A stretch of DNA of 37,735 bases from NCBI GenBank assembly GCA_036274495.1, contig DASUFP010000035.1:1-37735 (forward strand), read 5' to 3'. Below are positions 15,810 to 23,870 of the stretch, one piece after another (the stretch's first letter is position 1; each line of letters begins with the position of its first letter). This DNA comes from DASUFP01 sp036274495. GTDB taxonomy: Bacteria > Bacteroidota > Bacteroidia > AKYH767-A > OLB10. The position numbers were made by a program, and so were the translations under genes. Below the pieces are notes generated by a model. The model was given only the letters and a program-made list of their open reading frames with translations, was not told where the DNA came from and ran no database searches.

Positions 15810-16305
15810 GCCATGCGTTGTCTTCTTCACCGAACTCCACATGTACATGTTCCTGTAAGGTAGTCGAAAGGGTGATGCCTACAAAATCGGCCATTACCGG
15901 ATATCTTTTGTGATCGCGGTCGACAAGCAGTACTGTTCTTATTTTTTTTGTGTCGATATCCAGCACGGCCTTCATGGCATAAATAAGTGTTTTCCCCGAA
16001 TTCAGCACGTCATCTACCAGAATAATAGATTTGCCGGTCATCATATCGCGCGTGGCACTTATAGAAACTTCTTTTTTAACCTGATCGTTTTTGTCGATAG
16101 TGAGTTGAAACAATGAGGTCTTTACGTTACAAATAGCATTAAGGGCTGTCATCAGCCGTTCGGCAAGCAGGTATCCGTTGTGCCAGATGCCAATGATTAC
16201 AATTTCTTTTTCTTCAAAATTGTCTTCATAAATCTGGTAAGCAATGCGGTTAATCCGTTGCTGAATCTGATGTGTATTAAGAAGCAATATTTTTTCTTTG
16301 GCCAT
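15802..16305 (-). CDS. Second PyrR-like phosphoribosyltransferase
   Basis: 167 residues, type I phosphoribosyltransferase fold. The PRPP loop is SIILVDDVLNSGKTLIYAM, preceded by IIGIWHNGYLLAERL, which lines up with the IIGLQPRGIYLANRI segment of the PyrR in the pyr operon of this window. It is shorter than that PyrR and lacks several of its Arg residues, so substrate (uracil, hypoxanthine or other) cannot be assigned. The ATG at 16305 was chosen; the longer frame begins at a TTG inside the upstream gene's stop region. The NlpC/P60 gene ends 11 bases upstream on the same strand, suggesting co-transcription. Confidence 0.8.
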   Translation of the reverse strand: MAKEKILLLNTHQIQQRINRIAYQIYEDNFEEKEIVIIGIWHNGYLLAERLMTALNAICNVKTSLFQLTIDKNDQVKKEVSISATRDMMTGKSIILVDDVLNSGKTLIYAMKAVLDIDTKKIRTVLLVDRDHKRYPVMADFVGITLSTTLQEHVHVEFGEEDNAWLS

Positions 16306-16316
16306 GATAACGATTC

Positions 16317-16862
16317 TCAATTGGCGGGCCTGTTCAATCTGCCGCCGCCTGCAAAATAACGTTTATAATAGGGTGAATCAAGGCTGCTTACAATTACTCC
16401 GTTTCTTGTGCTGGCGTGAATAAACCTGCCATCGCCAAGATAAATTCCCACATGAGAGACCGATCGGTGCCTGATTCTGAAAAATACCAGGTCGCCCTCT
16501 TCCAGCGCCCCTTTTTTGATGTGCCCCGATTGTTTGTATAAATCGGCCGAGTTTGCAGTAATATCGATTCCGTAGGCGCCTTTCAATACAGCATTTACAA
16601 ACCCGGAACAGTCGATTCCTGCAGCAGATTTACCGCCGTAACTATAGGGAATTCCGAGCCAGGGTTCCAGCGTGTTATATAGGTTGAAGTCGTTGATATA
16701 CAGTTGGTTAATAGAGAACAACTGACTGTAATATCCTTTCAGGTTTGCCGTAATGGGATCGGAAGCGACCACATCCTCACCTTCGCCATCGGCAGACAAC
16801 TGGGCGTAGGTAATCCGGCCGGTAAAAAGGAGCATCGCAGCAGCCAGGTAAAGAATCCTCAT
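16317..16862 (-). CDS. NlpC/P60 family cell-wall hydrolase
   Basis: 181 residues with a signal peptide (MRILYLAAAMLLFTGRITYA, cleaved before QLS), so it acts in the periplasm. The NlpC/P60 papain-like domain follows: GIDCSGFVNAV with the catalytic C85, SHVGIYLGDGRFIHAS with H137 and H149, and EEGDLVFFR just before. The usual activity is cutting the D-Glu-meso-DAP (or related) bond in peptidoglycan stem peptides. The ATG at 16862 was chosen over the earlier frame because a promoter box lies directly before it and a signal peptide begins there. Confidence 0.92.
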   Translation of the reverse strand: MRILYLAAAMLLFTGRITYAQLSADGEGEDVVASDPITANLKGYYSQLFSINQLYINDFNLYNTLEPWLGIPYSYGGKSAAGIDCSGFVNAVLKGAYGIDITANSADLYKQSGHIKKGALEEGDLVFFRIRHRSVSHVGIYLGDGRFIHASTRNGVIVSSLDSPYYKRYFAGGGRLNRPAN

Positions 16863-16867
16863 AGCCA

Positions 16868-16875
16868 CAAAATTA
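16868..16875 (-). promoter_or_regulatory. -7 promoter box (TAATTTTG) for the NlpC/P60 gene
   Basis: Reads TAATTTTG on the - strand, exact TAnnTTTG, ending five bases before the ATG at 16862: a predicted leaderless start. It separates this gene from the methyltransferase operon upstream. Confidence 0.55.
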
Positions 16876-16934
16876 GATAACGGGCCTATTTCATCATATT
16901 GTGATTCAGGCTTCTCGGGGAAAGTTTTGAACAA

Positions 16935-17531
16935 TCACCCCTTCTTTTCAAAGATCACGAACAATTCGCGACCCATCCGGGGGGCAATGGAATTATAACA
17001 GGGAGCCATTACTTTGATATGGAACAACGGTTTAAACAGGCTTTCATATTCTTTAGCATTGCCTCCGAACGGGGGGCCGGTTTCGAGCGGGAAATTGAAT
17101 AACAAACCGGCCAAACGTCCGCCTTTATTTAAAAGTGAGGACATGTGTTCTGCATATTTCCGGCGAAGTGAAGGGTCGATGGCACAAAAAAAAGTTTGTT
17201 CAACAATCAGGTCATAATTCCCCTTATGAGAAAAGAAGTTCTCATTGATGAGGTGGCTTGATGGGAATTCAGGAATACGTTTTTTAAAGTGTTCGAGCGG
17301 AGCAGCGGCAAAATCCAAAACATACACGTTTTTGAAACCATTATTAAATAACCATCCCGCTTCCCAGCCGTTACCTGCTCCGGGAATAAGTATGTTTATA
17401 GATTTATCGGTAAGTCCTTCAAAGTAGTGACGTAATGGTTCTGTAGGAGCGCCTGCATCCCACTGGGTAGATCCATTTTCATAGTGTTGTTGCCAAAACT
17501 TAGCATCGTTATGATCCGGTTCTTTTTTCAT
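16935..17531 (-). CDS. TPMT-family SAM-dependent methyltransferase
   Basis: 198 residues resembling the thiopurine S-methyltransferase family. The start FWQQHYENGSTQWDAGAP is family-like (W-x-x-x-x-T-xWD). The SAM site is NILIPGAGNGWEAGWL, followed by VYVLDFAAAPLEHFKKR. YDLIVEQTFFCAIDP and the GPPFGG loop are strong TPMT-family marks. Bacterial members methylate small thiol, selenium, tellurium or halide substrates; the real substrate here is unknown. It starts inside the stop of the rlmD-like gene (ATGA overlap), so the two are coupled. Cytosolic. Confidence 0.85.
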   Translation of the reverse strand: MKKEPDHNDAKFWQQHYENGSTQWDAGAPTEPLRHYFEGLTDKSINILIPGAGNGWEAGWLFNNGFKNVYVLDFAAAPLEHFKKRIPEFPSSHLINENFFSHKGNYDLIVEQTFFCAIDPSLRRKYAEHMSSLLNKGGRLAGLLFNFPLETGPPFGGNAKEYESLFKPLFHIKVMAPCYNSIAPRMGRELFVIFEKKG

Positions 17532-18919
17532 TTCAGTCGGAGTAGTGCTACATTTTCAACATGTGATGTATGCGGGAACATATCAACGGGTTGCATACGT
17601 ACCAATTCATATTTTTCCGAGAGTAATAAAAGGTCGCGCGCCTGTGTTCCGGGGTTACAGCTGACATAAACAATTTTTTCCGGAGCCATTTCCAACAGTC
17701 TTTTCGTAACGTGTTCATGCATACCGGCTCGTGGCGGATCTGTAATGACTACATCGGGGTGTCCGTGTTGTGCGGTAAATTCAGTTGTTAAAACATCTTT
17801 CAGGTCACCCGAAAAGAATTCAAGGTTTTCGAGTCCGTTGATCTTTGCATTTTGTTTTGCATCTTCAATGGCTTCCGCTACATATTCCACACCTATTACA
17901 TTGCGTGCATGTTTCGCTATAAAAGCGGCAATGGTTCCGGTTCCCGTATACAGGTCATAAACAAGTTCCGAACCGGTGAGGCCTGCATATTCTTTTGTGA
18001 GTTTATACAGGAGCGCTGCCTGTCTGGTATTTGTTTGAAAAAAGGATTTGGGACCTATCATAAATTTAAGGTCTTCCATTTGTTCCATTAGGTAACTTCT
18101 TCCATAATGGAGGTGTACTGCCTGATCGGTAACGGTATCATTTTTTTTGGTATTGATGATATACATTACAGAAGTAAGTTCCGGAAACTCCTTTACAACG
18201 GCATCAAGTAATTTGACACGCACCTCACTCTTTTCTTCTCTGAAAACAACAATCACCATCCATTCACCTGCTTCGGTATTGCGGATAATCAAACTGCGCA
18301 ACATCCCGGTCTGCTTCCTGATATCAAAAAACGGGATAGCATTTGATTTAGCATATGTACTGATAAAATTGCGAATCCTGTTCGACAAATCATGCTGCAG
18401 GTAACATGTATCTATATCGAGTATTTTATTGAATTTACCCGGAATGTGAAAACCGAGTCCGTCCATAATTTTCTCAACACCGGAATCAATTTCCTCTTTC
18501 AGCAAATAGCGTTTATTTGTAAAACTAAACTCCAGTTTGTTCCTGTAGTACTGAATCCGGTCGGAACCTATTATTGGCAAAATCTCCGGATCTTTAAGTT
18601 TGGCTATACGGATCATTGCGTCGCGAACCTGTTTTTCTTTAAACGTAAGTTGAGCGCGATAATCGAGGTTTTGCCATTTGCATCCGCCGCATGTTCCAAA
18701 ATGGGTGCAAAACGGATCAGTCCTGAAAGGGGAGGGGGTGTTAATATGCAGCGCCTTTGCTTCAATGTATGTCGGAAATTTTTTTATCACCTCAGCGTCA
18801 ATCACGTCACCGGGAACGGCACCGGAAGCAAAAACAACCACATCCCCGGTTCTGCCGACAGCCCGTCCTTTGTCGGCCATATCCGTCATTTCAATACTTT
18901 CCAGAATTCCTTTTGTCAT
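17528..18919 (-). CDS. rlmD: 23S rRNA (uracil-5)-methyltransferase RlmD-type (TrmA/RumA family)
   Basis: SAM-dependent m5U methyltransferase. An N-terminal TRAM domain (about 1-58) is followed by Fe-S cysteines C71, C77, C80 (CTHFGTCGGC) and a fourth in DIDTCYLQ. The methyltransferase part has SFFQTN, YDLYTGTGTIAAF (SAM site), VITDPPRAGM, the nucleophile in VYVSCNPGTQARDL, and the end motif FPHTSHVE. 463 residues fits RlmD. Whether it modifies U1939 of 23S rRNA (RlmD), another rRNA site (RlmC-like) or tRNA is not certain; the four-cysteine cluster favours RlmD. First gene of a two-gene unit with the TPMT-like gene. Confidence 0.88.
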   Translation of the reverse strand: MTKGILESIEMTDMADKGRAVGRTGDVVVFASGAVPGDVIDAEVIKKFPTYIEAKALHINTPSPFRTDPFCTHFGTCGGCKWQNLDYRAQLTFKEKQVRDAMIRIAKLKDPEILPIIGSDRIQYYRNKLEFSFTNKRYLLKEEIDSGVEKIMDGLGFHIPGKFNKILDIDTCYLQHDLSNRIRNFISTYAKSNAIPFFDIRKQTGMLRSLIIRNTEAGEWMVIVVFREEKSEVRVKLLDAVVKEFPELTSVMYIINTKKNDTVTDQAVHLHYGRSYLMEQMEDLKFMIGPKSFFQTNTRQAALLYKLTKEYAGLTGSELVYDLYTGTGTIAAFIAKHARNVIGVEYVAEAIEDAKQNAKINGLENLEFFSGDLKDVLTTEFTAQHGHPDVVITDPPRAGMHEHVTKRLLEMAPEKIVYVSCNPGTQARDLLLLSEKYELVRMQPVDMFPHTSHVENVALLRLK

Positions 18920-18926
18920 ATGGGTG

Positions 18927-18934
18927 CAAAAGTA
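18927..18934 (-). promoter_or_regulatory. -7 promoter box (TACTTTTG) for the rlmD operon
   Basis: Reads TACTTTTG on the - strand, exact TAnnTTTG, ending seven bases before the ATG at 18919; a leaderless or near-leaderless transcript is predicted. Confidence 0.55.
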
Positions 18935-18998
18935 CGATAAATGGCATCAAACCGCTGTTTTTTAGCTGAAACAACCACCTTTGATGACGCTATTTTTT

Positions 18999-19006
18999 TA
19001 AATTTG
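18999..19006 (+). promoter_or_regulatory. -7 promoter box (TAAATTTG) for rocD
   Basis: Exact TAnnTTTG match 20 bases before the rocD ATG at 19027. A TTG at 18981-18983 lies 15 bases upstream, shorter than the usual spacer. Divergent from the rlmD promoter. Confidence 0.6.
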
Positions 19007-19026
19007 CTTAACTAAATTGAACCATC

Positions 19027-20250
19027 ATGATTTCACAGCTCACTACCGGAAAAGCAATCACACTTGAAGAAAAATACGGAGCACATAACTATCACCCTTT
19101 ACCTGTAGTACTGTCGAGAGGCGAAGGAATTTTTGTCTGGGATGTGGATGGTAAAAGGTATTATGATTTTTTATCAGCTTATTCGGCAGTCAATCAGGGT
19201 CATTGTCACCCGCGCATCATAGACGCATTGGTCGATCAGGCTGCTCAACTTACTCTGACAAGCAGGGCATTTCACAATAACCTCCTTGGTGAATATGCCG
19301 AATTTATAACTGATTACTTCGGGTATGACAAAGTATTGCCCATGAACACCGGAGCCGAAGCAGTTGAAACCGGAGTAAAGCTATGTCGTAAGTGGGCTTA
19401 TGAGGTCAAAGGTGTTGCAGAAAATAAAGCGAAGATTATTGTGTGCCGGGGAAATTTTCATGGTCGCACGTTATTAGCCGTTTCAGCTTCAACCGATCCG
19501 GAATCATTTACCCATTTCGGACCCTATCTTCCGGGGTTTGTAGTGATCCCATACAACGATTTGAACGCATTGTCTCAAGCTTTACAGGATCCTGATGTTG
19601 CCGGCTTTTTGGTTGAGCCTATTCAGGGTGAAGCCGGTGTTGTGGTTCCGGATGATGGTTATTTGTCGGGTGCAGCTGAAATGTGCAAGAAAGCCCGAGT
19701 ACTGTTCATAGCAGACGAAATACAAACCGGACTCTCACGCACCGGAAAGATGCTTGCCTGCGATCATGAAAATGTGCGGCCCGACATTCTGCTTTTGGGA
19801 AAAGCGCTTTCGGGAGGTACCCTTCCTGTATCAGCTGTGCTGGCCGATGATGAAATAATGTTATGCATTAAACCCGGTCAGCATGGTTCTACCTATGGGG
19901 GCAGTCCGTTAGCCTGCAGAGTTGCCATTACGTCATTGCAAGTATTAACCGACGAGGGATTGGCAGAAAACGCCGAATCACTCGGAATTCAGCTTCGCGA
20001 ACGGCTCAAGGCGATTAATTCACCTATGATAGGTGAGGTAAGAGGTAAAGGTTTATTAAACGCGATTGTTATCCATCCGCATGATGGCAAAAATGCATGG
20101 GATGTTTGTTTGAAGCTTGCAGAGAACGGATTGCTTGCAAAGCCGACTCATAATGATATTATCAGGTTTGCGCCGCCTTTGATCATTAACAGTGAGCAGA
20201 TTCAGGAGTGTGCAGCTATTATCCAAAAAACCATCTTATCCTTCAGCTGA
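19027..20250 (+). CDS. rocD: Ornithine aminotransferase
   Basis: PLP-dependent class III aminotransferase that moves the delta-amino group of ornithine to 2-oxoglutarate, giving glutamate semialdehyde. The start EEKYGAHNYHPLPVVLSRGEG is diagnostic for ornithine aminotransferases. Other marks are NTGAEAVETGVKLCRKWAY, GNFHGRTLLAVSAS, EPIQGEAGV, FIADEIQTGLSRTG (cofactor Asp and Gln), the PLP lysine in LLLGKALSGGTLPVSAV, and GQHGSTYGGSPLA. 407 residues is normal. Cytosolic. It stands alone, with its own promoter; no other arginine or proline genes are adjacent. Confidence 0.95.
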   Translation: MISQLTTGKAITLEEKYGAHNYHPLPVVLSRGEGIFVWDVDGKRYYDFLSAYSAVNQGHCHPRIIDALVDQAAQLTLTSRAFHNNLLGEYAEFITDYFGYDKVLPMNTGAEAVETGVKLCRKWAYEVKGVAENKAKIIVCRGNFHGRTLLAVSASTDPESFTHFGPYLPGFVVIPYNDLNALSQALQDPDVAGFLVEPIQGEAGVVVPDDGYLSGAAEMCKKARVLFIADEIQTGLSRTGKMLACDHENVRPDILLLGKALSGGTLPVSAVLADDEIMLCIKPGQHGSTYGGSPLACRVAITSLQVLTDEGLAENAESLGIQLRERLKAINSPMIGEVRGKGLLNAIVIHPHDGKNAWDVCLKLAENGLLAKPTHNDIIRFAPPLIINSEQIQECAAIIQKTILSFS

Positions 20251-20349
20251 ACGATGTTTTGTTAGTGGATGGTTGAGTTCCGCATGCGGATTGCAGTATT
20301 GATAACAAACCGCCGATAGCTTAAAGTGACTCCAAAACGGATTCATTCA

Positions 20350-20865
20350 TCAGGATATTTCAGCCGAGGGATCTTCTTTTTTCATTAAGGCTGCTACTAT
20401 CAGCGTTATTACAAGGCCAAGTAAAAGGGTGCCAAACATAGAAAATCCGGCCATGGCCTCCGGACTCATCCATTTATCCATATTAGCAGAGGCTTTTTCA
20501 ATCATTTCTTCACTCATTCCGCGATTCATCAGTTCTTCTTCCTGTTTCATCTTTATATATGTCACCATACCCGGATTGATAACAGTAAAATAGAGGTAGG
20601 AGAAAACCATCGAAATTAAGGCAGCAATTGATGATATCCTGATGCCGGTGCCAAATCCTTTTCCAAACGAAATAAATCCGTTGCCGTGCTGATCCCGTTC
20701 CTCTTTTATTCCTAAATAAAGTATTGTGGAAATTAATGCAAGATTGATAATTGTTGAGATTTTTTGAAACGATTCTTCCTTATCCATACCAAGAGCATAC
20801 ACCAGTAAAGGAAATGCAGCAAGAACACCGCCCAGAATCAAACCATATTTAACTGAAGGTTTCAT
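20350..20865 (-). CDS. DUF4199 family membrane protein
   Basis: 171 residues with four predicted membrane helices: near residues 6-26, 38-55, 76-98 and 140-162. The short cytosolic or periplasmic stretch around EERDQHGNGFISFGKGFGTG and the helix-breaking YFTVINPGM match the DUF4199 family found across Bacteroidota. Between the third and fourth helices lies a charged amphipathic segment (KMKQEEELMNRGMSEEMIEK). Function is unknown. A one-mismatch promoter-like box (TTATTTTG on the - strand, 20886-20893) lies 21 bases upstream. Converges on rocD. Confidence 0.8.
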   Translation of the reverse strand: MKPSVKYGLILGGVLAAFPLLVYALGMDKEESFQKISTIINLALISTILYLGIKEERDQHGNGFISFGKGFGTGIRISSIAALISMVFSYLYFTVINPGMVTYIKMKQEEELMNRGMSEEMIEKASANMDKWMSPEAMAGFSMFGTLLLGLVITLIVAALMKKEDPSAEIS

Positions 20866-21009
20866 GTTATTGAGTTAAGTTTATACAAAATAAATAAAAA
20901 TATATTGAATTGAAAAATCAGTATTCATCAGACTGTTAACGAGTACAATGCGTGAAATACTTGTGTTAAATAGCATCATACAGCACAAACAGCCACTCAA
21001 ACAGTTATT

Positions 21010-22152
21010 CTATAAATCATTCATCACCAACTGTGCCGCTTCTTCACCAACAACGGCACCAATTGCAACGCCCATACCGCCCATTCCAACGGCGCAGTAA
21101 ACATTTTCCAAAAGTTCTTTAGTTGTTGGTTCTCTTGTTGGACCCATGCCCATAATACCGCTCCATCTCATGTCTACCGTATATTCCTGATCTGGAAGTA
21201 TCATTTCGTTCAGCATGGAGTCGAGCCGTGATTGAATCAGTGTGGTGATACCAAAGGTATCCGTTGTTTCACCTGCAAAATCCATGTTTCTTCCCCCACC
21301 CAATAGGATCCTGTTGTTAACATTTCTGAAATAATAGTAGCCTTTGTCGTAATGAAAAGTTCCTTTACATTTCAAATGCTCAATCGGTTTTGTAATAAGG
21401 ACTTGTGCTCTGGCAGGTTGAACACCGGTATTTTTCATGAGGCGGGCAGAAAATCCATTTGTAGTAAGCAGGATCTTCGCGGGCAGGATTTTGATTCCCT
21501 TATCGGTTTCTATTTCGGGATTATTACCCGGGTGAATAGTTGTAACGGTAATTCCATTTAAGAACAATACCCCAAGCTGTCTGGCTTTTGCTTCCAGTAC
21601 CTGCATCATACGCCCGGTATCGAGCTGACCTTCGGCGCTGTTTTCAATCAACTGACTAACACCTTTGAATCCGAATGGTTTTATACGATCGTCTGCTTCC
21701 CTGTAAACGGTTTTAAGTCCCGTAATTTCACCTGTAAGCCTGTTTATTTTTTCCATGCCGGTTAAACAAGTATGATACTGTTCGGCATCAGATGGTTTAA
21801 ACAGTTCAAATCCGCCATGCGTTTCATACTTAATGGCAGCATCACCGGTTAATTTGCGCAATTTATTTAAGCCATCCCATCTTTTCTTAACTCTGGTAAA
21901 TACCCGTGTTTCATCTTCGTCTTTCAGGTCGTCCAGCAATTCTGAAATGCTGCCGAAACAGGCAAACCCTGCATTTCGTGTACTGGCACCATATGGCAAC
22001 GGGCCTCTTTCGAGCAGTAATATACGGCATACAGGATGTTTCAGCTTGATTGCAATGGCTGTGTGCAGGCCTACAAGCCCGGCACCAACAATACACACAT
22101 CAATTTTATCGATAAACTGCCGGCGTTCCCAATAACTTAAATTGTATTCCAT
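21010..22152 (-). CDS. FAD-dependent amine oxidoreductase (DAO family)
   Basis: 380 residues of the D-amino-acid-oxidase/glycine-oxidase superfamily. An N-terminal Rossmann fold, VCIVGAGLVGLHTAIAI (around residue 20), binds FAD ADP; LLLERGPLPYGASTRNAGF is the second FAD motif. The middle has GQLDTGRMMQVLEAKARQLG and LLTTNGFSARL. The end has MRWSGIMGMGPTREP and AVGMGGMGVAIG, which close the FAD site. The likely reaction is oxidation of an amine or imino acid; the substrate is unknown. ATG at 22152 chosen; the TTG at 22158 is part of an AAATTTTG string. It follows the large membrane-protein gene by 15 bases. Confidence 0.85.
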   Translation of the reverse strand: MEYNLSYWERRQFIDKIDVCIVGAGLVGLHTAIAIKLKHPVCRILLLERGPLPYGASTRNAGFACFGSISELLDDLKDEDETRVFTRVKKRWDGLNKLRKLTGDAAIKYETHGGFELFKPSDAEQYHTCLTGMEKINRLTGEITGLKTVYREADDRIKPFGFKGVSQLIENSAEGQLDTGRMMQVLEAKARQLGVLFLNGITVTTIHPGNNPEIETDKGIKILPAKILLTTNGFSARLMKNTGVQPARAQVLITKPIEHLKCKGTFHYDKGYYYFRNVNNRILLGGGRNMDFAGETTDTFGITTLIQSRLDSMLNEMILPDQEYTVDMRWSGIMGMGPTREPTTKELLENVYCAVGMGGMGVAIGAVVGEEAAQLVMNDL

Positions 22153-22167
22153 TTTCAAAATTTGATG

Positions 22168-23712
22168 TTAGTCGCCGGTATGTTGTTCGGGAATGGAACC
22201 GGATACATCTGAAGCCATGCTTTCTACAATATATTCGTTCAAATAGCAGTCGGCAAGATGTAAAGGTAATCCCTTTTTCCTGAGACAGCGGCCAAATTGC
22301 ATGAGCGTATCCGGAAACGAGTCGAGCCACCCGTCTTTTATTATAAAAATCCTTTTTTGCTTAAAAACAGCTTCAGTCATTTCTGGGTTACGCACCTTAT
22401 TGTCCTGATGTGGTGTAGCAATCTTATTTTCGGGATCTGCTACCAAATAAATATAGGAATTCCAGTAATCGCCAATAAGGCCCACATTTCCCAGTGTATC
22501 GAGTTCTGCAACCAATTCGGCTTTTGGCTGTAATGTTCCCGGCCAGACAAATTTAAGATTGTAAACAGTTCCTATAGCTCCGGCGAGCAGTGTCATTAAC
22601 ACTAATGGGAAAATGATTTTGTTGTTTCGCATACTCCTGTATTCTGCAAACAGGAGCCCTGCCATACCCAGGGAGATATATGTACAGGTAAAATAGCGTC
22701 GCGGGACATTGTTTTCAAGTGTCCATGCAGATGCCATAATAACAGCAAAAAGCAGCAAAGCGTCTGCAGTAAAGTAAAAGATCCACTTACTTTTTGAATG
22801 GTTATTCGAAGATTGTGTCCTGCTGAACAAAAATAGCAGGCACACCACAGCCGCCAGTATAAGATACAAACCGGTTACCGGCTCTCTTTTATCGATGCTC
22901 AAAAGTTCCGATATGGATTGGAACAAAATAATGAATTCCTGTTTCAGCTGAGTCATGGTAACCAAATGACTGTAATTGATTGCAATTCCGGTAGTCGATT
23001 TTAGCGATTGAATGATGATAAAACACACAAATCCTCCTATAGGATACAGGTAGAGATCCTTATTCGAAAGTATTCCGTAAATGGATTTTTGAGATACATA
23101 GAGGTAAAAGTAAAAGAGTACTAATAGCAGTAATGAGAAAAGAGCCAATTCTGAAACCCAAACGGCCAGCAGCGCAATAAGTATCCATGCTATTGTTAAC
23201 AAAAAATCTCCAAATGTTGAGATTCTCATATTTGTATTAGTTTTTAAGTTTATGATATAACAACAGGCGCCAATAAGTGAATAATGTACTCCAAATGAAA
23301 GCTGTGTTATATCTATCATGTGTGTCGGCGGGAAAAACCAGAATAATGCTAACACCGATTTATATTGCCATGATTTAAACAATGAGGCAAAAGCAATATA
23401 TCCGATAATGAGTAACAGATAGTGCGCAATTGATTCGGCCAGAAGGGGTGAGAGGCCCATTAGTACCAAGGGATGCCCCATTAACGGAATAAGGGAGCCC
23501 ATCCTGTCCTGTCCCCAGAAATACCAGTCGTGCGGCAAATTAAACGAATAGGTCATGAGCACAGTAATCGCGTTATCCGAATTCAAGGCCGGGTAGCCTA
23601 TTGAGGAAAAGAGGAGGAAGGAGAGCACCATAATGACTCCTGCCGGAATAAAGTGTTTTGCAGTCAGGCTCAGTTTGGTGTGTTGCATAAACGATTTTTC
23701 AAAAACCGGCAT
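22168..23712 (-). CDS. Large polytopic membrane protein, possible GT-C-type glycosyltransferase
   Basis: 514 residues. About ten hydrophobic helices fill residues 20-400; the last 110 residues are soluble. The segment after the first helix, ALNSDNAITVLMTYSF, with Asp near the membrane face, and WYFWGQDRMGSLIPLMGHPL after it, recall the first extracytoplasmic loop of GT-C (ArnT/PMT-like) lipid-sugar transferases. This is pattern resemblance only. The soluble end (VAELDTLGNVGLIGDYWNSYIYL and IFIIKDGWLDSFPDTLMQFG) is not recognised. A second start at 23688 is possible. It is coupled by a 15-base gap to an FAD oxidoreductase. I cannot assign a function. Confidence 0.6.
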   Translation of the reverse strand: MPVFEKSFMQHTKLSLTAKHFIPAGVIMVLSFLLFSSIGYPALNSDNAITVLMTYSFNLPHDWYFWGQDRMGSLIPLMGHPLVLMGLSPLLAESIAHYLLLIIGYIAFASLFKSWQYKSVLALFWFFPPTHMIDITQLSFGVHYSLIGACCYIINLKTNTNMRISTFGDFLLTIAWILIALLAVWVSELALFSLLLLVLFYFYLYVSQKSIYGILSNKDLYLYPIGGFVCFIIIQSLKSTTGIAINYSHLVTMTQLKQEFIILFQSISELLSIDKREPVTGLYLILAAVVCLLFLFSRTQSSNNHSKSKWIFYFTADALLLFAVIMASAWTLENNVPRRYFTCTYISLGMAGLLFAEYRSMRNNKIIFPLVLMTLLAGAIGTVYNLKFVWPGTLQPKAELVAELDTLGNVGLIGDYWNSYIYLVADPENKIATPHQDNKVRNPEMTEAVFKQKRIFIIKDGWLDSFPDTLMQFGRCLRKKGLPLHLADCYLNEYIVESMASDVSGSIPEQHTGD

Positions 23713-23870
23713 GTTGAATTTGGATGACCGCTAAATTACCGGATTATACATTATTATGTGAAGGGACCGCATACAAGTTTATTGAAAAGTGCGTTTTACT
23801 TCTATTTTTATGACATTTATAAAAAAAAGTACCTTTAAAATGATATTATAATCTGTTCAACCCATTGCTT

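Noticed and set aside
18392..18940. 182-codon + strand frame opposite rlmD
   Set aside because: Lies fully within a gene with complete catalytic motifs; antisense shadow with no family likeness.
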